A stretch of 64,000 bases of DNA from an uncultured Mucilaginibacter sp. (GCA_913775265.1 CAJYJH010000093.1:62001-126000); one strand, 5' to 3'; positions 45,901 to 54,490 are shown, counted from the stretch's first letter. Program-made: numbers and translations. Notes: generated by a model not told the origin, from the letters alone.

Positions 45901-47031
45901 CAGCTATACTCAACTACGCTTAACGAGGATATGCACTTCAGGAGTACTATCCGCCCGTTTGCCGATTTAAATATTGAGCTTACCGCTTTCCGCACACGCG
46001 ACCGCAACTTTCAAACTAATTATAAATACAATACTAACTCGGGCAGCTTCGAAAGTTTGAGTCCTATTACTTCGGGTACTTACAGCGTATCTTTCATGTC
46101 GCTGGGTACGGCGTTTAGCAAGGCCAGCGGGGTAACTAATTACTCGAGCACCTTTCAGCGGTTGTTGGATAATCGTCAGGTAATTTCTCAGCGCTTAGGA
46201 CAGCAAAATGCTAACTCTACAGGTAGTACAGGCGGCTACCGCGATGGTTACGGACCAAATCAGCAAGATGTATTGGTGGCTTCGTTCTTGGCCGCTTACA
46301 GCGGTAAGGATGCAAGTAAAGTTAGCTTAAATAGTTTTCCGCAAATACCAATCCCTAACTGGCAGCTTACCTATAACGGTTTGAGTCGGGTAACCTGGCT
46401 TAAAGAATTATTTGATTCGTTTGATCTGCGTCATGGTTATCGTTCAACTTACAGTGTAAACAGCTACAATTCACTTATCAGGTACAGAGAATTAAACGGT
46501 GCATCGAGCGAGCGCGATGTTAACAAAGACTTTTTACCTTTTTATCAGTTTACGCAGGTGACGTTATTTGAGCAGTTTGTGCCGCTGGTGGGTATGGATA
46601 TCCGCTTTAAAAACAGCATGACGATCAACGCTGAGTATCGTAAAAGCCGTACTTTAAGCTTCAGCTTACTGAATAGCCAGCTGGCCCAGCAAAACGAAAA
46701 CATTGTAGTGTTTGGCTTTGGTTATCGCACCCGTAGTTTAAGATTACCATTTAGGTTATTGAACGCAAAAACCAACAACGATATCAATTTTAAAATGGAC
46801 TTTGCCATACGCGATAACAAAATCATGATCTATCGTGCCGATGTGCAAACTGCGGAGGTATCGTCAGGGGCCAAGAACATCACCTTGCGTCCGTCTATTG
46901 ATTATGTCATCAGTCAGCGTTTTAACCTAAACCTGTTTTACGATTCAAACATTACTAAGCCGTACACCTCACAAACTTTTAATACAGCTTATACCAACTT
47001 CGGTATCAACCTAAAAATGATGCTGCAATAA
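39994..47031 (+). CDS. sprA: SprA, T9SS outer-membrane translocon (Sov)
   Basis: A 2345-residue protein, in the size range of SprA/Sov, the giant barrel through which type IX secretion cargo crosses the outer membrane. The start is a TTG at 39994, giving (M)VKNYTIRVVLWLLVWSVCGG then IKVSFAQ, a clear signal peptide; no ATG precedes it. The body has FNFDQRIQMNLTGTIGDKLK near residue 190, INFAGSKNGTSYLDDFESSQ near 825, a long mid-region with VQYMEFWVMDPF, and a C-terminal barrel ending in FGINLKMMLQ. Follows ruvA, as often in the phylum. Other T9SS genes (porV, gldKLMN, sprE/T) are not here. Confidence 0.95.
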   Translation: MVKNYTIRVVLWLLVWSVCGGIKVSFAQKKPASGKDSLTISVPYRNQQSRSSRMREGRFEVDPPNLQRSIQYDAATNRYVLIEKVGNLMYRAPRYLTFTEYLQLTQQQNKREYFKQLADNYATQSQQPGFIPQIKIRSRTFEQIFGSSTIDIRPQGSAQLVFAGQVNSNQNPLLSARQRKQFNFNFDQRIQMNLTGTIGDKLKIATNYNTDAQFQFENQVKLDYTGHPDEIIQKIEAGTVSMPLNTSLIRGSQALFGLKTKLKFGKLDVTSIFSQQRSQARTITITNGSQQGEFRLMPTDYEANRHYFLSQYFRDNYNKALANIPIISSNITITRIEVWTTNRTNATTDSRDIIGLLDLGENRPYNTTQVQGGSGFSGLPAGFQGPGFTQQSNSLLSRLFSLPNNGRLTNGNEVANFFQASGATDNYAKLPYARKLTSREFTLHPQLGYISLNYPLNNDEVLAVAYRYTYNGVEYQVGEFSSDIPVDAANPKALYVKLLKNEILKTNLPTWDLMMKNIYSLGAYQVSQVNFRMTIARLDDQSGIEKPSLTEGDTTVKGKLWLQLVGLDNLTQQNDRRPDGYFDFLEGITIDSQNGRIMFPVVEPFGSDLARRLTNSPGIQNRYVYQPLYDSVRTIAQQYFPQLNRYVIKGTYASQSGSEFQLNAVNIPQGSVVVNAGSLRLQEGSDYTVDYSIGRIRVLNQSLLQSGQPLTVNIENNELFGVQQKTLYGSRFDYRANSKLLLGGTVMHLTEQPLTQKQIVGDESVSNTILGLDANYSSESRWLTRLVDRLPLINTKAPSFISFSGEVARLLPGSPAAINFAGSKNGTSYLDDFESSQSIIDLKGALNWQISGTPQLFAESRLFNDLSYGYNRARLAFYNIDPLFYNSSSTFSLSRTDLSNHYVRQVLETEVFPYKQSVTGQPLMLSTLDLSFYPNTRGQYNYTTTGVNNDGTLQNPRSRWGGMFRKLETNDFESLNVQYMEFWVMDPFIYKPNSQGGDLYLNLGSVSEDILKDGRKSVENGLPPDGSNTQTDETVWGRVPRLQPVINAFDNNPDARRLQDVGLDGLSDTGEQTKFSGFVQQMRSQLTPQAANALAADPSSDNYQYYQGPQLDQNRAGILQRYSRYNGTEGNSKTAEQSQAELGISTSASTSLPDGEDLNRDNSMSQADEYFQYKVSIRPQDMVVGQNFINDKVTSQVRLADGTTQSVSWYQFRVPIAAYQSREGNIQDFKAIRYMRMFMTNFADTAVLRMGTLQLVRGEWRAYNVEKSSTKVIADPALINPPIDNSNLNVQAVNLEANGTRSPIPYVLPPGIDRQRDYNNLRTDTRLNEQSLSLNVSNLRSGYSRAAYRTFYNDLRAYKRLQMFIHAEGEQLNDNDLNAFIRLGVDYQDNYYEYEIPLKITRPGTTDPSAIWPTANQMDIELAALTRAKLARDNAIATGRASLNIPFTITDGVNKITIKGQPDLSRLRAIMLGMRNPYKPTGSFDKTGIVWFNELRLTDFDQRGGWAATARLNARLADFADVTLAGSKTTVGFGSIEQRVSERSRADNQTFDVAGNVELGKVFPAKSGVHIPMYVNLSQQVAMPQYNPAQPDVELKDALANAPTQEKRDEIKRIAQDYTMRKSINLTNVHKAKTNAADPVKLWDVENLSGTYAYSEYEHHDFVTENDLQRTYKVALAYNYINPAKYYTPFEKVIKSNMLSLFKEINFSILPSRLNLAISFDRFYSENTLRENDPNNFLPVPTTNFNKNFNITRVYGIGWNLTKSLQMDIDATNLSIVDEPAGRINGLKRDTLWNNLKRLGRNTNYNHTINFNYNLPISKIPGLDWVSAIARYSTNFNWQTQPTFALRNDAFDVGNTIQNSRSVQLNPTLSFTGLYNKFAYLRKFNNAGSNGNSAGSKLLVGLLTSIKNLGATYTRSEGTFLPGYLPGTSFAGQDLDYNAPGIGFLLGSQADIRAKAVARGWLSTDSLQNQLYSTTLNEDMHFRSTIRPFADLNIELTAFRTRDRNFQTNYKYNTNSGSFESLSPITSGTYSVSFMSLGTAFSKASGVTNYSSTFQRLLDNRQVISQRLGQQNANSTGSTGGYRDGYGPNQQDVLVASFLAAYSGKDASKVSLNSFPQIPIPNWQLTYNGLSRVTWLKELFDSFDLRHGYRSTYSVNSYNSLIRYRELNGASSERDVNKDFLPFYQFTQVTLFEQFVPLVGMDIRFKNSMTINAEYRKSRTLSFSLLNSQLAQQNENIVVFGFGYRTRSLRLPFRLLNAKTNNDINFKMDFAIRDNKIMIYRADVQTAEVSSGAKNITLRPSIDYVISQRFNLNLFYDSNITKPYTSQTFNTAYTNFGINLKMMLQ

Positions 47032-47037
47032 AAGAGC

Positions 47038-47064
47038 CCGGCTTCGTAATCAAGCCGGATTTTT
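47038..47064 (+). terminator. Rho-independent terminator after sprA
   Basis: CCGGCTT (47038-47044) pairs with AAGCCGG (47052-47058), with a 7-nt loop and a short T-run. It lies between the convergent sprA and transglutaminase genes. Confidence 0.75.
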
Positions 47065-47091
47065 CATTAGGTAAATTTACTCATCTATAAA

Positions 47092-48084
47092 TTATTGTTG
47101 TTGCTGCTGCTGTTGCTGCAATAGCAAGGCTTCTCTATAACGCCGGTAACTATTGGTGGTAAACACTTCGCTTTCGGCAGCTTGCACAAAGCTGTTTCCG
47201 GGTAAAATTGAGGTGCTTTCGTTGGAATTGCTTGGTTGATCCTGGTACTCCACGCTCACTTTAACCTCAAGCATATGACCAGATGATCCTTTGTACACCC
47301 CTTTAACTGGTGAACAGTCTGAAAAATTACGGCCAACAGCCAGCCGAACATGGGTCTCGTTGGCTACACAGTTATTGGTAGGGTCGATGCCAAGCCAGCC
47401 GTAGTCGGGTAAATAGACTTCGGCCCAGGCGTGGGTGGCACCTTCGCCGCGCATACCATTTCGGTTGGGGCAAATGTAACCGCTCACGTATCGTGCCGGT
47501 ATATTCAGCAGCCGCAGCATTAAAATCAGTATATGGGCAAAATCCTGACAAACGCCTGCCTTTAAATTCCATACTTCGGTTAAGGTAGTTTCAACGGTGG
47601 TTACGCCTGGCAGGTATTTAAAGTTACGGTATACGTATTCGCAAAGGCGTAAGGCTGTTTGGTAAGGCGTTTCATTGTCTTGTTTTTGCTGTTCGATAAC
47701 AGTTTGCAACTCTGGCAAAGCTTCAAAATACTCGTGCTTTAAAAAATCTATGTAGGGTACAATGTATTGCAGCGCCTGTAGCTTTTGCCACTGTTCTGAT
47801 GCGGGCATAGCATCGGCCGGTAACTCGCGAGGCTTGGTTACCACCAACACCTCGGAGTTAATCACCAAACGGCTATGCTTTTCGAGGTAAGTAAAGCTGC
47901 CCACCTCGTTGCCGTAATAATCAACATAAGTGTCTACCACCGGGTTGCCGGTTATGGTAAGGGTGTGCTTTAGTACATCCTGGTGTACATCTACAATCGG
48001 GAATAAAATAACCTGGTTGGCACTGTCGCGTACCATCCCTTCGTAGGTATAACGGGTAATATGTTGTATTTTAAATTCAGGCAT
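47092..48084 (-). CDS. Transglutaminase-like cysteine peptidase family protein with poly-Gln tail
   Basis: A 330-residue protein without signal peptide. The N-terminal bacterial transglutaminase-like region (HITRYTYEGMVRDSANQVIL) is followed by a papain-fold core with an intact triad: C179 in KAGVCQDFAH, H218 in GATHAWAEV and D234 in LGIDPTNN. The last eight residues are all Gln, encoded by mixed CAA/CAG codons. It is the third gene of an ATP-grasp / alpha-E / transglutaminase set, 19 nt after the alpha-E gene. Comparative genomics in the literature has linked this set to predicted peptide synthesis or modification; no substrate is known. Confidence 0.87.
   Translation of the reverse strand: MPEFKIQHITRYTYEGMVRDSANQVILFPIVDVHQDVLKHTLTITGNPVVDTYVDYYGNEVGSFTYLEKHSRLVINSEVLVVTKPRELPADAMPASEQWQKLQALQYIVPYIDFLKHEYFEALPELQTVIEQQKQDNETPYQTALRLCEYVYRNFKYLPGVTTVETTLTEVWNLKAGVCQDFAHILILMLRLLNIPARYVSGYICPNRNGMRGEGATHAWAEVYLPDYGWLGIDPTNNCVANETHVRLAVGRNFSDCSPVKGVYKGSSGHMLEVKVSVEYQDQPSNSNESTSILPGNSFVQAAESEVFTTNSYRRYREALLLQQQQQQQQ
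47095..47118 (-). repeat. CAR trinucleotide tract encoding eight C-terminal Gln
   Basis: Eight consecutive Gln codons directly before the stop of the transglutaminase gene, five CAA/CAG-mixed units in no regular order. A short simple repeat that could vary by slippage. Confidence 0.8.
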
Positions 48085-48103
48085 TTATCAATCAGTTTAA
48101 AAG

Positions 48104-49039
48104 TCAGGAATTAGCAAAGTAATGCTCGTTCATCAGGTTGCCTATGGTATAAAGGTCTGTTTTAATTTGAGTTAAAAACTGGTGCAACCCGATCTCGCTG
48201 ATGCTTTGTGTCGAACTATATTGGATGGAGCTTTGCAGTTTGCCCATCTGGAAAGCAATATCACGATAGTTGCTCAAGTTGCTTTCTTTCTTCAACCTTT
48301 CGTAATACCTGCCAATGTTGTTGACCGAATAGATAACCGAACGTGGAAAGTCGGTATTCAGCATCACCAGTTCCATAACGCTCTCCGCTTCGATACCATC
48401 CCGGTACGTTTTTAGATATAACTCATAACCGCCTATTGATTGCAGCAAGTGTTTCCAATACGTGGTATCTGTCAGTAAATCGGGGTTGTTGTTTACCGAT
48501 CCAAACTTGATATCCAGCAAATCAATGGCCTGTATGCTGCGCTCTAAAAACTTACCAATGTTCATAAAACTCCTGCCTTGTCCGCGCTCCATGCTTACCT
48601 CAGCCGTACCATAATACAGCATAATCTGCTTATTCAGGTTGTCCAGCACGCTGATGGGGTCGTCGTGCAGCAGTCGTTCGGTAACGTCCGGATCTTTAAC
48701 GCAATGGTAATACTCATTAAGGCATTGCCATAAATCGCGGGTGATATGTTCCTGTACACTGCGGGCGTTTTCGCGGGCCAGCGTAATCATATTTAAGATG
48801 GAATTTGGGTTAGTCCGGTCGCTCACCATATAAGCCAACACGGCGCGGCTGTCATTATCCAGCTTGCTCATCTGCTCGGCATCAGCTACCGAATATATAC
48901 GGATAACCGGTTTCCAGGTAAACTCCCTAACAGCATCCTGCGATGATGCATAATTAATTTTGAGCATGCGTAATATGCCGTCGCTACGCTCAATGTAACG
49001 GCTTAACCAATAAAAACTTGCTGCTACTCTGCTTAACAT
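48104..49039 (-). CDS. Alpha-E domain protein (DUF403)
   Basis: A 311-residue all-helical soluble protein opening MLSRVAASFYWLSRYIERSD, the diagnostic alpha-E start (V-A-x-x-x-Y-W-x-x-R-Y-x-E-R). Later features are ARENARSVQEHITRDLWQCLNE, GRSFMNIGKFLERSIQAIDL and FPRSVIYSVNNIGRYYERLK. Alpha-E proteins almost always accompany a circularly permuted ATP-grasp ligase and a transglutaminase, as here. The biochemical role is unknown. Confidence 0.9.
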   Translation of the reverse strand: MLSRVAASFYWLSRYIERSDGILRMLKINYASSQDAVREFTWKPVIRIYSVADAEQMSKLDNDSRAVLAYMVSDRTNPNSILNMITLARENARSVQEHITRDLWQCLNEYYHCVKDPDVTERLLHDDPISVLDNLNKQIMLYYGTAEVSMERGQGRSFMNIGKFLERSIQAIDLLDIKFGSVNNNPDLLTDTTYWKHLLQSIGGYELYLKTYRDGIEAESVMELVMLNTDFPRSVIYSVNNIGRYYERLKKESNLSNYRDIAFQMGKLQSSIQYSSTQSISEIGLHQFLTQIKTDLYTIGNLMNEHYFANS

Positions 49040-49107
49040 TTGGTCCCTTTGATCCCCTTAAAGGAGAAATATATTTTATACGTTTAATTTCTTTTTGTTT
49101 GAGATGA

Positions 49108-50556
49108 TTAGTCGAGCACCCAAGTATCCTTACTGCCACCTCCCTGCGAACTGTTTACCACCAACGATCCTTCTTTTAAAGCCACCCTGGTCAACCCACC
49201 CGGTACTATCTCAATACCATCCGGGCCACATAAGGCATAAGGGCGTAAGTCAATACGTCGCGGCTGTAGGCTACCTTGTAAATAACAAGGCGCTGCCGAT
49301 AGGCTAATGGTAGGCTGGGCAATAAAATTGCGCGGATCTTTCAATATCTCTTTTTTGTAATCTGCAATCTCCTGCTCGTTGGCAGCATGGCCCATCAGCA
49401 TACCATAGCCACCGCTCTCGTTGGTCTTTTTTACCACCATCGTGTTAATGTTGGCAAACGTATATTCGCGTTCATCTGCGTTGCGTAATTGGTAGGTCGG
49501 TACGTTTTTAAGCAATGGCTCTTCATTCAAATAATATCGAATCATTTCAGGTACGTAGCTATAAATAGCTTTATCATCGGCTACACCGTTGCCTATGGCA
49601 TTTACAATGGCTACGTTGCCTTTGCGGTAAGCGCTCATTATACCGGCCACGCCTAATACACTGGCAGGGTTAAATACTAAGGGATCTAAAAACTCATCAT
49701 CCACCCGGCGGTAAATCACATCAACCTGTTGCAGACCGGTCGTGGTTTTCATGTACACCTTGTGGTTGCTCACTACCAAGTCTCGGCCTTCAACCAATTC
49801 TACGCCCATTAACCTGGCCAGTGTAGTATGCTCAAAATAGGCAGAGTTGTAAATGCCCGGACTTAGCAGCACCACGGTAGGATTACTGATTTGTCGCGGT
49901 GATAGTGCCATTAAATTTTTATACAGAATGTTCGGATAATCGGTAACGCTCCGAACATTACATTGCGGCAGTAAGTCAGGGAAAAGACGTTTGGTGATCT
50001 CCCGGTTTTCGAGCATGTAACTTACGCCTGATGGTGTGCGCAGGTTGTCTTCTAAAACATAGAAATCTCCTTTTTCGTCACGAATTAAATCGATACCTGC
50101 AATGTGTACATAAATATCGTGCGGTACATCAAGTTGGTACATTTCGCGCAAAAAGTGCGGGCAGGAGTAAATGACATCTATAGGGATGATGCCATCTTTG
50201 ATGATGAACTGGTCGTGATATACGTCTCTTAAAAACAGATTAAGTGCAGTTAAGCGTTGTTTGATACCTTTTTCAACTAACTTCCACTCGTTGCCGGTGA
50301 TAATGCGGGGGATGATATCAAAAGGGAATATCTTCTCGATACCCTCGCCGCTGTTGTAAACCGTAAAGGTAATGCCCTGCGTCATGAATAAGCGGCGAGC
50401 CAGCTCTTCCTTTTTATTTAGATTATCAGCTGATTCTTTAGATAAGTAAGAAATAACACGTTGATAATGCTCACGAATGTTATGATTTTCGTTATACATC
50501 TCGTCCCATACGCCACTGATGGCGTTATACTCACTAAAATGTGCTGATTGATACAT
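49108..50556 (-). CDS. Circularly permuted ATP-grasp protein
   Basis: A 482-residue ligase-like protein with a family-typical start (MYNENHNIREHYQRV near residue 19). It has the conserved FDIIPRIITGNEWKLVEKGIKQRL, DGIIPIDVIYSCPHFLREMY, VLEDNLRTPSGVSYMLENRE, GVELVEGRDLVV, RRVDDEFLDPL and the C-terminal TNESGGYGMLMG with FIAQPTISLS. Such enzymes are predicted to form amide bonds using ATP. It is the first gene of the triad on the minus strand, 68 nt upstream of the alpha-E gene. Substrates and product are unknown. Confidence 0.9.
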   Translation of the reverse strand: MYQSAHFSEYNAISGVWDEMYNENHNIREHYQRVISYLSKESADNLNKKEELARRLFMTQGITFTVYNSGEGIEKIFPFDIIPRIITGNEWKLVEKGIKQRLTALNLFLRDVYHDQFIIKDGIIPIDVIYSCPHFLREMYQLDVPHDIYVHIAGIDLIRDEKGDFYVLEDNLRTPSGVSYMLENREITKRLFPDLLPQCNVRSVTDYPNILYKNLMALSPRQISNPTVVLLSPGIYNSAYFEHTTLARLMGVELVEGRDLVVSNHKVYMKTTTGLQQVDVIYRRVDDEFLDPLVFNPASVLGVAGIMSAYRKGNVAIVNAIGNGVADDKAIYSYVPEMIRYYLNEEPLLKNVPTYQLRNADEREYTFANINTMVVKKTNESGGYGMLMGHAANEQEIADYKKEILKDPRNFIAQPTISLSAAPCYLQGSLQPRRIDLRPYALCGPDGIEIVPGGLTRVALKEGSLVVNSSQGGGSKDTWVLD

Positions 50557-50746
50557 AGATAATCCTGATAATTTATTGAAAGCACTATAGCTTTTAATCT
50601 ATTAGGGTAATTTAGTAACTGTTTTTAATAATTCGGTTAATAAAAAGATATAAATTCTATAAAAGTGTTAAATAGTTAATGTGTTAAAATTAAATAGTTG
50701 CTTTAGCGTGGATCAATGAGAATAATAGTTAAAATATTGAAGCAAT

Positions 50747-50779
50747 AAAAAAGGCTTAAGATGATCTTAAGCCTTTTTT
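50747..50779 (-). terminator. 14-bp perfect hairpin terminator after sdhB
   Basis: The arms 50747-50760 and 50766-50779 are exactly complementary (core GGCTTAAG / CTTAAGCC) with a 5-nt loop. On the minus strand the stem is followed by a T-run, ending sdhCAB transcription. Confidence 0.88.
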
Positions 50780-50797
50780 ATATTTATAATACGATGA

Positions 50798-51592
50798 TTA
50801 ACCGTGGTTGACTTCGTGAACCTCTTCTTCTCTGAATAGTTTTGCACTAAAGAAGTCGAAATTCATGCGGGCAATATTGGTTAGCGTAATCTCCTTAGGA
50901 CATTCAGCCTCACAAGCACCAGTGTTAGTACAGCTACCAAAACCTTCGGCATCCATTTGCGCTACCATGCTTTGTACACGACGGTAACGTTCTGGCTGTC
51001 CTTGCGGTAATAAAGCCAACTGCGTGATTTTAGCTGAAGTGAACAACATAGCCGAAGCATTTTTACAAGCAGCCACACAAGCACCACACTGGATACAAGT
51101 AGCCGAGTTGAAAGCCTCGTCAGCAATTACTTTAGGGATCGGAATTTCGTTGGCATCAGGTACACCACCGGTATTTACCGAAATGTAACCACCGGCCTGC
51201 TGTATACGGTCAAAAGCAGAGCGGTCGGTAGCTAAATCTTTTACTACCGGGAAAGCTGCTGCTCTCCATGGCTCAATAGTGATGGTTTCGCCATCGCTAA
51301 AGCTGCGCATGTGTAACTGGCAGGTGGTAATTGCACGTTTAGGCCCGTGCGGACGGCCGTTAATATATAATGAACACATACCGCAAATACCTTCGCGGCA
51401 GTCATGGTCAAAGTGGATAGGCTCATCCTTTGCCAAAATTAGGCTCTCGTTCACTACATCCAGCATCTCCAGGAAAGACATATCCGGAGATATGTTTTCG
51501 GCCTTATAAGTTACAAACTTGCCGGCAGTTTGTGCATTTTTCTGACGCCAAACTTTCAGCGTCAAATTCATCGTTCCGTTTGCGTTACTCAT
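50798..51592 (-). CDS. sdhB: Succinate dehydrogenase/fumarate reductase iron-sulfur subunit
   Basis: A 264-residue subunit carrying electrons between SdhA flavin and the cytochrome b subunit. Cluster ligands are the [2Fe-2S] set in [17 protein letters not shown] with a distal Cys in AITTC, the [4Fe-4S] set [11 protein letters not shown], and the [3Fe-4S]-type region [17 protein letters not shown]. Three clusters are thus complete. It is the last gene of sdhC-sdhA-sdhB, separated from sdhA by 91 nt that contain an inverted repeat. Confidence 0.95.
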   Translation of the reverse strand: MSNANGTMNLTLKVWRQKNAQTAGKFVTYKAENISPDMSFLEMLDVVNESLILAKDEPIHFDHDCREGICGMCSLYINGRPHGPKRAITTCQLHMRSFSDGETITIEPWRAAAFPVVKDLATDRSAFDRIQQAGGYISVNTGGVPDANEIPIPKVIADEAFNSATCIQCGACVAACKNASAMLFTSAKITQLALLPQGQPERYRRVQSMVAQMDAEGFGSCTNTGACEAECPKEITLTNIARMNFDFFSAKLFREEEVHEVNHG

Positions 51593-51683
51593 ATCTTAGT
51601 GAGTTAGTGAGCAGTTAAGTGGTGAGTGGTTGTATAGGCGAGTTGATAACTTATCACTATTCAACCACTCACTACTAACTACT
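51593..51683. repeat. GTGAGT-rich symmetrical repeat inside the sdh operon
   Basis: GTGAGTGGTTG (51622-51632) is the exact inverse of CAACCACTCAC (51662-51672), with a 29-nt loop. Further imperfect GTGAGT/GTTAGT words flank both arms, so the spacer as a whole is nearly palindromic and made of short degenerate repeats. There is no T-run, so it is not a standard terminator. It may be a dispersed intergenic element or an mRNA stability stem. Confidence 0.6.
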
Positions 51684-53618
51684 TTATTTATAACTTCTTT
51701 GTGTTAACTTAACATTTTCGTACACCAGTTCTTCTTTGTGAAGTTCTTCAGGTTGGTTTTCGCCTTTAAATTCCCAGGCGGCAACGTAGGCAAACTCGTC
51801 ATCATGACGTAAGGCTTCACCTTCTTCTGTTTGCGATTCTACCCTGAAGTGACCACCACAAGATTCGCGACGGCTTAAAGCGTCTTCTACCATCAAAGCA
51901 CCCAGCTCAATAAAGTCGGCCACACGTCCGGCTCTTTCTAAAGAGGCATTGATCTCTTCATTCTGACCTACTACGATAGCGTTTTTCCAGAAATCGTCTT
52001 TCAAAGCCTGGATCAAGCCACGTGCTTTAATTAAACCTTCTTCGCTACGAGCCATACCGCAATATTCCCACATAATGTGGCCTAATTCACGGTGGTACTC
52101 TACTACTGTTTTGTTACCCTTTAGTGCTAATAATTTAGCCACATAAGCTTCAACATCTTTTTTAGTCTGCTCAAACGCCGGATGATTTTTGTCAACCGGT
52201 TTTGGTCCGATGGTAGCCAGGTAATCACCCAAAGTATAAGGAATTACGAAGTAACCGTCGGCTAAACCCTGCATCAGTGCCGATGCACCTAAGCGGTTAG
52301 CACCATGGTCAGAGAAGTTAGCCTCACCCAAAGCATACAAACCAGGAATGTTAGTGCTCAGGTTGTAATCAACCCAAAGGCCACCCATAGTATAATGTAC
52401 TGCTGGATATATACGCATTGGCTGTTTGTACGGATTCTCGTCAGTAATTTGATAGTACATATCAAACAAGTTACCGTATTTAGCTTTAACGGTTTCTTCG
52501 CCCAAACGCTCAATAGCATCTCTGAAATCAAGGAATACAGCAATACCTGAACCACCTACACCACGGCCATCGTCAACCATTTCTTTCGCGTTACGTGACG
52601 CCACGTCGCGCGGTACCAGGTTACCGAATGATGGGTATTTACGTTCCAGGAAGTAATCGCGATCCTCTTCTTTAACGTTCTCAATTTTAATTTCGCCTTT
52701 ACGCAGCTTTTCAGCAACCTCGCGGGTTTTTGGAGCCCATACACGGCCATCATTACGCAATGACTCTGACATCAGCGTTAATTTAGACTGGTGGGTACCG
52801 GTTACTGGGATACAGGTAGGGTGAATTTGAGTATAGCAAGGGTTAGCAAAGTAAGCACCGCGTTTGTGTGCACGCCAAGCAGCAGTTACGTTCGAACCGA
52901 TAGCATTGGTTGACAGGTAAAATACGTTGCTATAACCACCGGTGCACAATAAAACTGCATGAGCAGCATGCGTTTCGATAGCACCAGTTTTAAGGTTACG
53001 GGTAACAATACCGCGGGCATGACCATCAACAACTACTACGTCAAGCATTTCTGTACGAGTGTACATTTTAACTTTGCCTTCGTGTATCTGGCGGTTAAGT
53101 GCCGAAAACGCACCTAATAATAGTTGCTGTCCTGTTTGACCACGGGCATAGAACGTACGTGATACCTGCGCACCACCGAATGAACGATTATCTAATAAAC
53201 CGCCGTATTCGCGGGCAAAAGGAACGCCCTGGGCTACACACTGGTCAATAATATTTACTGATACCTCGGCCAGGCGGTAAACGTTGCCTTCGCGGGCGCG
53301 GTAATCACCACCTTTAATAGTGTCATAAAATAAACGATAAACACTATCACCGTCGTTACGGTAGTTTTTAGCAGCGTTAATACCACCTTGCGCAGCAATA
53401 GAGTGCGCACGGCGTGGGCTGTCCTGAAAACAAAAAGCAGTTACATTATATCCTAACTCGGCTAACGAGGCTGCAGCAGACGCGCCTGCCAAGCCTGTAC
53501 CTACCACAATAACGTTGTATTTACGTTTGTTAGCAGGGTTAACCAACTTTAAATTAAATTTATGCTTGCTCCATTTTTCGGCTAATGGGCCTTGCGGAAT
53601 TTTAGCATCTAAAATCAT
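51684..53618 (-). CDS. sdhA: Succinate dehydrogenase/fumarate reductase flavoprotein subunit
   Basis: A 644-residue flavoprotein oxidising succinate (or reducing fumarate) at the cytoplasmic face. The Rossmann motif [20 protein letters not shown] and the FAD-linking His region [18 protein letters not shown] are present, with active-site features HPTCIPV-like, PRDVASR and the late [17 protein letters not shown] plus [11 protein letters not shown]. The type B enzyme of Bacteroidota has this length. It is preceded by sdhC and followed by sdhB. Confidence 0.96.
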   Translation of the reverse strand: MILDAKIPQGPLAEKWSKHKFNLKLVNPANKRKYNVIVVGTGLAGASAAASLAELGYNVTAFCFQDSPRRAHSIAAQGGINAAKNYRNDGDSVYRLFYDTIKGGDYRAREGNVYRLAEVSVNIIDQCVAQGVPFAREYGGLLDNRSFGGAQVSRTFYARGQTGQQLLLGAFSALNRQIHEGKVKMYTRTEMLDVVVVDGHARGIVTRNLKTGAIETHAAHAVLLCTGGYSNVFYLSTNAIGSNVTAAWRAHKRGAYFANPCYTQIHPTCIPVTGTHQSKLTLMSESLRNDGRVWAPKTREVAEKLRKGEIKIENVKEEDRDYFLERKYPSFGNLVPRDVASRNAKEMVDDGRGVGGSGIAVFLDFRDAIERLGEETVKAKYGNLFDMYYQITDENPYKQPMRIYPAVHYTMGGLWVDYNLSTNIPGLYALGEANFSDHGANRLGASALMQGLADGYFVIPYTLGDYLATIGPKPVDKNHPAFEQTKKDVEAYVAKLLALKGNKTVVEYHRELGHIMWEYCGMARSEEGLIKARGLIQALKDDFWKNAIVVGQNEEINASLERAGRVADFIELGALMVEDALSRRESCGGHFRVESQTEEGEALRHDDEFAYVAAWEFKGENQPEELHKEELVYENVKLTQRSYK

Positions 53619-53650
53619 GTGAATGATATTTATGTGTTAAGCCGTTAAGC

Positions 53651-54436
53651 TTATTTATTTAAACTCTGAAAATAATATACAATAGGCATGGCAGCAAAAC
53701 CAAGCGGAATGATTACGGCAAATAACCAAGTGCCGATAAACTCATAAATAGGCTTGTATTTGCGGTGTACCCAGCCAATAGTATGGAAAGCACTCTGGAA
53801 ACCGTGCAGTAAGTGGAATGATAAGGCTACCATGGCGATTACATAGATAACCACATACCATAACAAGCTAAAGCTGCTGGCTACGCGGGCATGTAAATCT
53901 TTAACGCGGGTAATTTCGGTGTTGCCATCATAAGTCATTGAATGCTCGAAGTCTGGCTTCTCCGGAGTGAATGCCGTAACGGTCCTTTCACCTGTTAAAA
54001 CGTTGGTGCGATACTCTTTGTAACCAACATTGTGGGTGAATTTGTACTGGTACCAAAAATCGCCCATGTGTATAACGATGAACAATAATAGGATAGACCC
54101 TAACAGGCCCATGTTTTTAGAAGAGAACGATACCGGAGACTCGGTACCAACAGCATAACTAACCGGACGGGCCTTGCGGTTGTTAATGGTTAAAATAAGA
54201 GCATAAGCAGCGTGTACTATAATGCTCAGGTACAACAAATAAGCAATCACCTCAATAGGAGGGAAATGCGTTAAAAAGTTGGCATACATGTTAAAGCTGT
54301 ATCCGTTGTCGTTGCTAAATAGCAGCAGGTTGCCACCCAGGTGCACAATCAGAAACACGCTCAGAAACAAGCCTGTTAAAGCCATGATCAGCTTCTTTCC
54401 CAGTGAAGAGTTAAAGGTTTGTTTTAATTCACTCAT
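53651..54436 (-). CDS. sdhC: Succinate dehydrogenase/fumarate reductase cytochrome b subunit
   Basis: A 261-residue membrane subunit with five helices (for example KLIMALTGLFLSVFLIVHLG, VIAYLLYLSIIVHAAYALIL, LLGSILLLFIVIHMGDFWYQ, FSLLWYVVIYVIAMVALSFH, WLFAVIIPLGFAAMPIVYYF). His residues in helices 1, 2, 3 and 4 (HLGG, VHAAY, VIHMG, SFHLLHG) suit two haem b groups, as in the B-type quinone-reactive enzymes. Start is the ATG at 54436, as a promoter box lies at 54458-54465 and the frame opens upstream of it. First gene of sdhCAB. Confidence 0.93.
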   Translation of the reverse strand: MSELKQTFNSSLGKKLIMALTGLFLSVFLIVHLGGNLLLFSNDNGYSFNMYANFLTHFPPIEVIAYLLYLSIIVHAAYALILTINNRKARPVSYAVGTESPVSFSSKNMGLLGSILLLFIVIHMGDFWYQYKFTHNVGYKEYRTNVLTGERTVTAFTPEKPDFEHSMTYDGNTEITRVKDLHARVASSFSLLWYVVIYVIAMVALSFHLLHGFQSAFHTIGWVHRKYKPIYEFIGTWLFAVIIPLGFAAMPIVYYFQSLNK

Positions 54437-54457
54437 TATACAGAAATTTTTATCGTG

Positions 54458-54490
54458 CAAAAATATTTAATATAACCTTATTACTGACAA
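54458..54490 (-). promoter_or_regulatory. sdhCAB promoter: TTG-N22-TATTTTTG
   Basis: On the minus strand, TTG (54488-54490) and TATTTTTG (54458-54465, exact TAnnTTTG) are 22 nt apart, matching the Bacteroidota consensus. The box ends 21 nt before the sdhC ATG. Confidence 0.65.
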
